The position numbers were made by a program, and so were the translations under genes. This document shows positions 13,399-18,155 of a stretch of DNA of 18,155 nt, piece after piece. Position 1 is the stretch's first letter. Each line of letters starts with the position of its first letter. A model generated the notes under the pieces. The model saw only the letters and a program-made list of their open reading frames with translations, had not been told where the DNA came from and did no database searches. The DNA comes from Thermocaproicibacter sp002397355 (lineage in GTDB: Bacteria; Bacillota; Clostridia; Oscillospirales; Acutalibacteraceae). The stretch is from contig DAISNS010000035.1 of assembly GCA_036830905.1 (NCBI GenBank), positions 1 to 18,155 of the forward strand. The letters are read 5' to 3'.

Positions 13399-15600
13399 TC
13401 AATTTGGATTCTGCAATGCTCTTTTTAAGCCGTCGAAATCCAGGAAGTCGAAAATGAACTGTTTTCTCAGCAGCTCCGGCGGTATGAATTCGTTGTATTT
13501 ATTCTCGATCTGGACATTCTTCGGCAAGGGCAGGCCGGCCGCATCCTCATCGGACGCAAGGATGTCAAGGATGGCGCTTTCCAGATATTTCTCTGCTGCC
13601 GGCACATTGCCGCTGAAAACGACTTCCAGATAAACGCTGGTCCTCCATCGGATTCTATTTTTTATGCCCCGCTTCAGCAACAAATAATGGAGCGTAAACA
13701 GCTGCCGCGTTCCGATCCAGGGGAATACGGCGTATCTATTTTCTGACAGCTTCGTGACCAGATTGGTCAGGATGCCGGAATTGCGAGTGAGGTACCGGAT
13801 TTCCTCCAGCCGTTCGCGACAGGAATCGCTGAGGTACGGGTAGGAATCGTCACATTTTAGAATGCTTCTCATTTTACGCACCAACGTCGTGTGCAGTTCG
13901 GAGTCAAAGTCGATGTCCCAGTCTACGGTTGAAACGCCGGGAACCAGCTTTACGAAGATCACTTTCGCCTTTTGATTGACCTCGACCGTTTCCCAGGTCC
14001 TTCCTGCCAGAGCAAAGCGCGTTCCGGGGGGATAGACCTTATCCACCGTGCCGATCGCACGGTTTTCATCCTTTACCAGATAGTATTCGGGCACCCGGAA
14101 TACCGCCAGAAAATGATAGTCGTTGACGACCTTTTCCCCCTGGGGACCGATGATCAGGCCGCCGTCCTCCAGCTTCTGGAGATGCCCGATCGAGAGCAGA
14201 TGCGAGAGCAGAAGTCTGTAATCCTCCAGGGGAATCCGCCGAAAGCTGGTCAGAGAAAGAACGTCCTGCGCCAGTCTGCCCGGCGTGGCTTCCCCCGCCG
14301 AAAGCAGGTAGCTCATGGTCTGATGATAGAGCAGGGAATAAGGGTATCCGCCCGGGGACAAGGGCTCGATCCACTTTTGCTTCGTGTATAATTCAATGAT
14401 CGCGATGGTGCGGACGAACCCCCAGTTGATCGGACCCAGGGCATCGGACGCTGAGGCGTGAACGTCGTCCACAAAAGTAAACAGGATCTGCGGAATCTGC
14501 CCGCGCCTTCCGCAACGGCCGAGCCGCTGCGCAAAGCTCGATACCGTGGCGGGCGGCCCGACCTGGACCACCTGGTCCAGGGAGCCGATGTCGATGCCGA
14601 GCTCCAGCGTCACCGTCGCGCCGGTGACAAGTTTCTCTTCGGATGTTTTCATCTCGTCTTCCGCCTGCTCGCGCAGGACGGCCGAAATGTTGCCGTGATG
14701 GACGCGGTAGACGTCCGGCGTTTTGTTTTTCAGGGCGATCTGCCGCAGATTCGCCATCACAAATTCGATCTCTTCTCTCGAATTTGCGAAGATGATTGTC
14801 TTTTTCCCGAGCGTCATCCGGTACAGATACTCGAAATGCTGCAAATCACCTTCGTCCAGCGGGGTTCCGTCCGGCGTCGGGACGGCCGGCCCGGTGCTTT
14901 CCTTTTCAAAGCGCTGCATTAGAAGTTTGATTTTCTGCCGCCCGGTATTCGAAACAGGCGCCGAGCAGTTTCTCGGCGTCCCGGAATTCAGCCAGTCCTC
15001 CGCCACCTTTCTATCGCCCAAAGTTGCGGACAGGCCGATCCGCCTCGGCACGGCCCCCGTAAGCTTCTGCAGTCTCTCAAGCAGGCAAAGGACCTGCACG
15101 CCGCGCACGTCGCGCATAAAATAGTGCACCTCGTCGATGATCACGAACCGCAGGTCGCCGAACAGCTTTGCGCAGGCGCCTTTCCTGCGGATCAGCAGAG
15201 ACTCCAGCGATTCCGGCGTGATCTGCAGAATGCCCTGCGGATGTTTCAGCATCCGCTTTTTTTCCGCCTCCGAAGCATCTCCGTGCCATTTGCAAACCGG
15301 CAGCCCCGATTCCAGCAGAAGGTCGCTTAACCTTTTGAACTGGTCGTTGATCAGGGCTTTCAGCGGGCTGATATAGAGAACGCCGACGGAACGCGACGGG
15401 TGATGATATAACTCGGTCAGAACCGGCAGGAACGCGGCTTCCGTTTTTCCCGAAGCAGTGCCGGAAGATAATAATAAATTGTCGTCCGTGTCAAAAATCA
15501 CCTGGCAGGCGGAAACCTGGATCTCCCGCAGCTGCGTCCATTTGCTTGCATAAATGAAATCCTGAATGTACGGTGCCAGCCTGTCGAATACATCCTTCAT
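13399..15600 (-). CDS. Lhr/BrxHI-like superfamily 2 DEAD/DEAH helicase
   Basis: This 733-residue ATP-dependent helicase carries LREIQ (24-28, Q-motif-like), motif I SSGTASGKT (45-53, K52), motif Ia SPLKALINDQ, motif II DEVH (156-159), motif III SAT (191-193), motif V TLELGIDIGSLDQVVQVG (331-348) and motif VI QRLGRCGRRG (358-367). The DEVH box and the LGRCGRRG form are typical of the Lhr and YprA-related group. A long C-terminal region (about 370-733) has no motif I can name; it probably holds a winged-helix and an accessory domain. The ATG at 15600 overlaps the upstream ATPase stop as ATGA, so it is translationally coupled. Neighbours suggest it works with that ATPase and a TerB-domain protein in a defence or DNA-surveillance complex. 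Protein length and all core motifs look complete. Confidence 0.92.
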   Translation of the reverse strand: MKDVFDRLAPYIQDFIYASKWTQLREIQVSACQVIFDTDDNLLLSSGTASGKTEAAFLPVLTELYHHPSRSVGVLYISPLKALINDQFKRLSDLLLESGLPVCKWHGDASEAEKKRMLKHPQGILQITPESLESLLIRRKGACAKLFGDLRFVIIDEVHYFMRDVRGVQVLCLLERLQKLTGAVPRRIGLSATLGDRKVAEDWLNSGTPRNCSAPVSNTGRQKIKLLMQRFEKESTGPAVPTPDGTPLDEGDLQHFEYLYRMTLGKKTIIFANSREEIEFVMANLRQIALKNKTPDVYRVHHGNISAVLREQAEDEMKTSEEKLVTGATVTLELGIDIGSLDQVVQVGPPATVSSFAQRLGRCGRRGQIPQILFTFVDDVHASASDALGPINWGFVRTIAIIELYTKQKWIEPLSPGGYPYSLLYHQTMSYLLSAGEATPGRLAQDVLSLTSFRRIPLEDYRLLLSHLLSIGHLQKLEDGGLIIGPQGEKVVNDYHFLAVFRVPEYYLVKDENRAIGTVDKVYPPGTRFALAGRTWETVEVNQKAKVIFVKLVPGVSTVDWDIDFDSELHTTLVRKMRSILKCDDSYPYLSDSCRERLEEIRYLTRNSGILTNLVTKLSENRYAVFPWIGTRQLFTLHYLLLKRGIKNRIRWRTSVYLEVVFSGNVPAAEKYLESAILDILASDEDAAGLPLPKNVQIENKYNEFIPPELLRKQFIFDFLDFDGLKRALQNPN

Positions 15601-16910
15601 ACCTCAAACTCCGTAAATGCGTCTTCCTTTTCTGCTCCTTGGGAAGGGACAAACCCGCCGTCGTTTAAGATCCCCGTCATCGTTTTGTCCGGATTCTGGA
15701 GCAGGATATCCAACAGCTCGATGAAGTCCCGGATGATCTCACGCGGCGTGATGTGAGTGTCTGCGCCGACCCGGTTATACTCCACATTCAAGAAGCACAT
15801 CAGGTCGTCATGTGTGACGGCGGGAGTGTAATCAAACAGTTGCCCGTGCATCTGGACGAGCTTTCCAATCAGCACATAAACCTCGTCATACGTCAGCATT
15901 TCGAGCCGGATGATGGGGGAAAGGAGATTCCTGGTGTTTCCCGATGCAAAGCGTCCTTCCGAAAGCCTTGAGCGCAGCGCTTCGTAGCTGAAAACGCCCT
16001 TATATTTGTCTTCGATGCACTGCGGTGTTCCGCCGATCAGAAAACCGATATGTTTCGCCTTGCCCTGGAGCACATCGTTGTACATGGTCAGGATCTTCTC
16101 ATAATTACTCTGCCTTGTGGCCGCATGGGGGATTTTATAAATATTGACCAGCTCGTCCACAAGGACAAGCATGCCCCGGTACCCCGCGTGTACCATAAAT
16201 TCGGCAAAAATCTTGATGAAGTCGTACCAGCTCTCGTCAGTCACGATGAGGTTGATCCCCAACTCTTTTCTGGCCTCGGTCTTCGTGGGGTATTCGCCCC
16301 GAAACCATTTGATCACGTTGGATTTCAGCGCGTCGTCAGACTCGTTGTAAGCTTTGTAATAGAGCAAAACGGCTTTTGCAAAATCGAAGCCGTTCACCAT
16401 ACCTTCCAGGTTGCCGACGACCGTATAGATCCGCTTTTCCACCAGCCTTTCAAATTCGGCATCGCTGACCGGGACCTTGTCATCAGTGACCACCTCCGTC
16501 CTGATGCCTGAAATCCACCGTTCCAGGATCAGGGGCAGCGCGCCGCCGTCCGGTTTGGTTTTCGTCGACATGTTTTTCATGAGCTCTTTATAGGTCGCAA
16601 GCCCCTGCCCCTTTGTGCCGACGAAGCGCCTCTCGGGGGAAAGGTCGGCGTCCACCACGACGAAGTTCCGTTCAACGGCATAGTTGCGGATCGTCTGGAG
16701 CAAAAAGCTTTTCCCGCTGCCGTATTTGCCGACGATAAACCGGAAAGCCGCCCCGCCGTCCGCAATGACGTCGATGTCGTGCAGCAACGCGGCGATTTCC
16801 CGATCCCGTCCGACGGCGATATACTCAAGCCCTACTCTGGGAACAACGCCGCCCTTCAAGGCATTGATGATGGTACTGGTGATGCGTTTCGGCGGATTAC
16901 TGGAATTCAA
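15597..16910 (-). CDS. BrxD-like (DUF2791-type) P-loop ATPase
   Basis: This 437-residue ATPase has a Walker A motif GKYGSGKS (61-68), VVVDADLSPERR (84-95) and a Walker B-like LVLVDE (248-253). Near residue 31 it has AVGRDREI, the typical entry to the ATPase core. This layout is that of the BREX-type ATP-binding proteins (DUF2791, BrxD), here without the rest of BREX. The start is a TTG at 16910, 14 bases inside the TerB-domain gene; no ATG in this frame precedes the conserved KRITSTIINALKGGVVPRVG opening. It sits between the TerB-domain gene and the helicase, with overlaps on both sides, so the three are made in fixed order from one transcript. It most likely loads or powers the helicase; this is inferred from BrxD-BrxHI pairs. 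Confidence 0.88.
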   Translation of the reverse strand: MNSSNPPKRITSTIINALKGGVVPRVGLEYIAVGRDREIAALLHDIDVIADGGAAFRFIVGKYGSGKSFLLQTIRNYAVERNFVVVDADLSPERRFVGTKGQGLATYKELMKNMSTKTKPDGGALPLILERWISGIRTEVVTDDKVPVSDAEFERLVEKRIYTVVGNLEGMVNGFDFAKAVLLYYKAYNESDDALKSNVIKWFRGEYPTKTEARKELGINLIVTDESWYDFIKIFAEFMVHAGYRGMLVLVDELVNIYKIPHAATRQSNYEKILTMYNDVLQGKAKHIGFLIGGTPQCIEDKYKGVFSYEALRSRLSEGRFASGNTRNLLSPIIRLEMLTYDEVYVLIGKLVQMHGQLFDYTPAVTHDDLMCFLNVEYNRVGADTHITPREIIRDFIELLDILLQNPDKTMTGILNDGGFVPSQGAEKEDAFTEFEV

Positions 16911-18155
16911 TGCTGATCACTCTTTTCAGGTCGCCCCTGTATTCGTCGAAAAGTTCAATTTTATCCGAAAGTTCCATAACGTTGTCGTTCACCGTATCGA
17001 TCGCCTTCTGATTGATCCCGTCGACGAGAACTTCCAGCATCGTACCGTGATCTTTTGAAAAAGCTTGCAGCTTCTGCAGCGGCGCATTTTCAAGGATCAT
17101 CCGCACGGCGGCCCGTTCCGTTCTGTCCAGCGAACGGGCGAACGCGCGCCATGGGTTTTTCGGGCCGCCGGCGGGTTCCGAGGCGGCCGGATGTGCGGGT
17201 TTAGGTTCCGGAGCCATGGGCACCGTCGCAGGGTCGGTTTCTTCCCCGTCTATCAAAAGCTTTTCCTGGGTTTTCTGCGCGTTTTCCCGGATCGTTTCAA
17301 TCCGGCCGGGGTCCACCGTAATCACTTTTCTCTGCGATTGTCTGTAATACTTTACAATCGCGGCGTCGATTTGTTGAAAAAAGCGTTGGGGGTCCTGCAC
17401 CAGCCGGGTGATTTCGGCAGAGTCGATTTTATTTCGATTCGCGGTCACCCGGTATTTGTATTTGGTCACCCGGCGGTAAAACTGCTCAATCCGCTTCAAA
17501 ATGTACCCGATGAGAAGGCGGCCGTTCTCCTTCGGAATCCTATTTATGGAGGACGTCCAGCACCCGTTTTTATATTCGTATTTTTCCGTATTGGAGATTT
17601 CTACGACCTTGTTTTTGGTTTTCATGGAAAGGGAGCAGTACAAGGCGTTTGAAAACGGCGCCCATGCACTGCTCTTGCTGTAGAAAATTAAATTCTCAAA
17701 CTTTTCACCCTGCCCGAGCAGAAATTCGTCGAGCGTTTTGATCACGGAATCGAAGCAGGCACCGATCGTCTCTGCCGTTTCTGGGGTGAAAAAAATGGAC
17801 TTTTCTATTTTGTAATCCGAATAGGGAGAATAAAAGTCAAAAATGCTCTCAGCTTTGGGAGGTTTCCTGAGACCTTGCAGGATTCCGGTTTTTTGCAGGA
17901 ACTCGGGGAATGGCTCGGAAAAATCGTTCGTAATGTAGTAATCCCTAATCCATTCGTTCATGTAACCGTCGAGCTTTTTCTCATAGCCCCGGTATTCTTT
18001 CCAGAGAAAGGTCAGCTTTTCCAGACCGTCCTCGCAGTTTTGGACGCCGATATGATTAATCAACTCGTAAATGTACAGAAAGACATAAGAAAACGAAGTT
18101 CGACGGATAACGCCCTTCCGCACTTTGCTGCGCCAGGTAAAGTAGGTGCGCAGCT
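16897..18155 (-). CDS. TerB-N/TerB-C domain protein, 5' end beyond window
   Basis: At least 419 codons are present, and the frame is still open at the right edge. The visible N-terminal part reads LRTYFTWRSKVRKG then SYVFLYIYELINHIG, the core pattern of the TerB-N domain of tellurite-resistance-type proteins. A middle region (about 17350-17900) has Tyr/Lys-rich helices. A Pro/Ala linker (17160-17240) precedes a C-terminal TerB-C-like helical segment (RAFARSLDRTERAAVRMILE, onward to the stop). The frame can start at GTG 18123, but the conserved TerB-N sequence continues upstream of it, so that is not the real start. It heads the operon with the ATPase and helicase. TerB-N/TerB-C proteins are thought to act as membrane-linked or metal-sensing platforms in stress and phage defence; its role here is inferred. 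Confidence 0.85.
   Translation of the reverse strand, partial: LRTYFTWRSKVRKGVIRRTSFSYVFLYIYELINHIGVQNCEDGLEKLTFLWKEYRGYEKKLDGYMNEWIRDYYITNDFSEPFPEFLQKTGILQGLRKPPKAESIFDFYSPYSDYKIEKSIFFTPETAETIGACFDSVIKTLDEFLLGQGEKFENLIFYSKSSAWAPFSNALYCSLSMKTKNKVVEISNTEKYEYKNGCWTSSINRIPKENGRLLIGYILKRIEQFYRRVTKYKYRVTANRNKIDSAEITRLVQDPQRFFQQIDAAIVKYYRQSQRKVITVDPGRIETIRENAQKTQEKLLIDGEETDPATVPMAPEPKPAHPAASEPAGGPKNPWRAFARSLDRTERAAVRMILENAPLQKLQAFSKDHGTMLEVLVDGINQKAIDTVNDNVMELSDKIELFDEYRGDLKRVISIEFQ

Noticed and set aside
13399..16910. A complete BREX system
   Set aside because: Only BrxD-like and BrxHI-like proteins are present; no PglX-type methylase, PglZ or BrxC-like gene is in the window. Genes beyond the right edge could change this.
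1..18155. CRISPR arrays, tRNA or rRNA genes, transposases or integrases
   Set aside because: I saw no regularly spaced repeats, no tRNA-like cloverleaf and no recombinase motifs on either strand, although short RNAs could be missed by eye.

Overview
The window looks like a chromosomal carbohydrate-utilisation region of a Gram-positive Clostridia-type bacterium. The basis is strong AGGAGG-type ribosome binding sites, lipoprotein-type solute-binding proteins, two CUT1 sugar transporters without their own ATPase, a YesM/YesN-type two-component system, intrinsic terminators and a moderate GC content (roughly half). A gut or anaerobic Oscillospirales-like lineage is my guess; no rRNA or other marker gene is present to prove it.

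Left part (1-9891): two oligosaccharide ABC importers on the minus strand. The first (2339 down to the left edge) is LplB-type permease, LplC-type permease, hairpin, lipoprotein solute-binding protein (cut by the window edge), behind a good sigma-A-like promoter at 2420-2448. The second (6177 down to 2881) is lipoprotein solute-binding protein, terminator-like hairpin, MalF-like permease, MalG-like permease, followed by a decayed AraC-type regulator fragment. Divergent from it on the plus strand are a sensor histidine kinase and an AraC-type response regulator, which probably sense an extracellular sugar signal and switch on the adjacent importer. No transporter ATPase is present, so a shared MsmX-like ATPase encoded elsewhere is presumed.

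Middle part (9892-12200): a GH29 alpha-L-fucosidase on the minus strand with its own terminator, plus a 55-codon ORF whose ATG overlaps the fucosidase stop. Upstream lies a gene graveyard: the C-terminus of an LplC-type permease (fused in frame ahead of the fucosidase), the C-terminus of a short-chain dehydrogenase, and, on the opposite strand, the C-terminus of a solute-binding protein. A strong promoter-like sequence lies inside the permease remnant and may now drive the fucosidase.

Right part (12279-18155): an alpha/beta hydrolase, then a tightly coupled three-gene minus-strand operon: a TerB-N/TerB-C domain protein (cut by the right edge), a BrxD-like (DUF2791-type) P-loop ATPase with a TTG start, and an Lhr/BrxHI-like superfamily 2 helicase. 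The genes overlap by 14 and 4 bases. The ATPase-helicase pair recalls the BrxD-BrxHI pair of type 2 BREX, but here it is joined to a tellurite-resistance-type TerB protein instead of BREX methylase and phosphatase genes. This is the best candidate in the window for an under-described, probably anti-phage or genome-surveillance, system.
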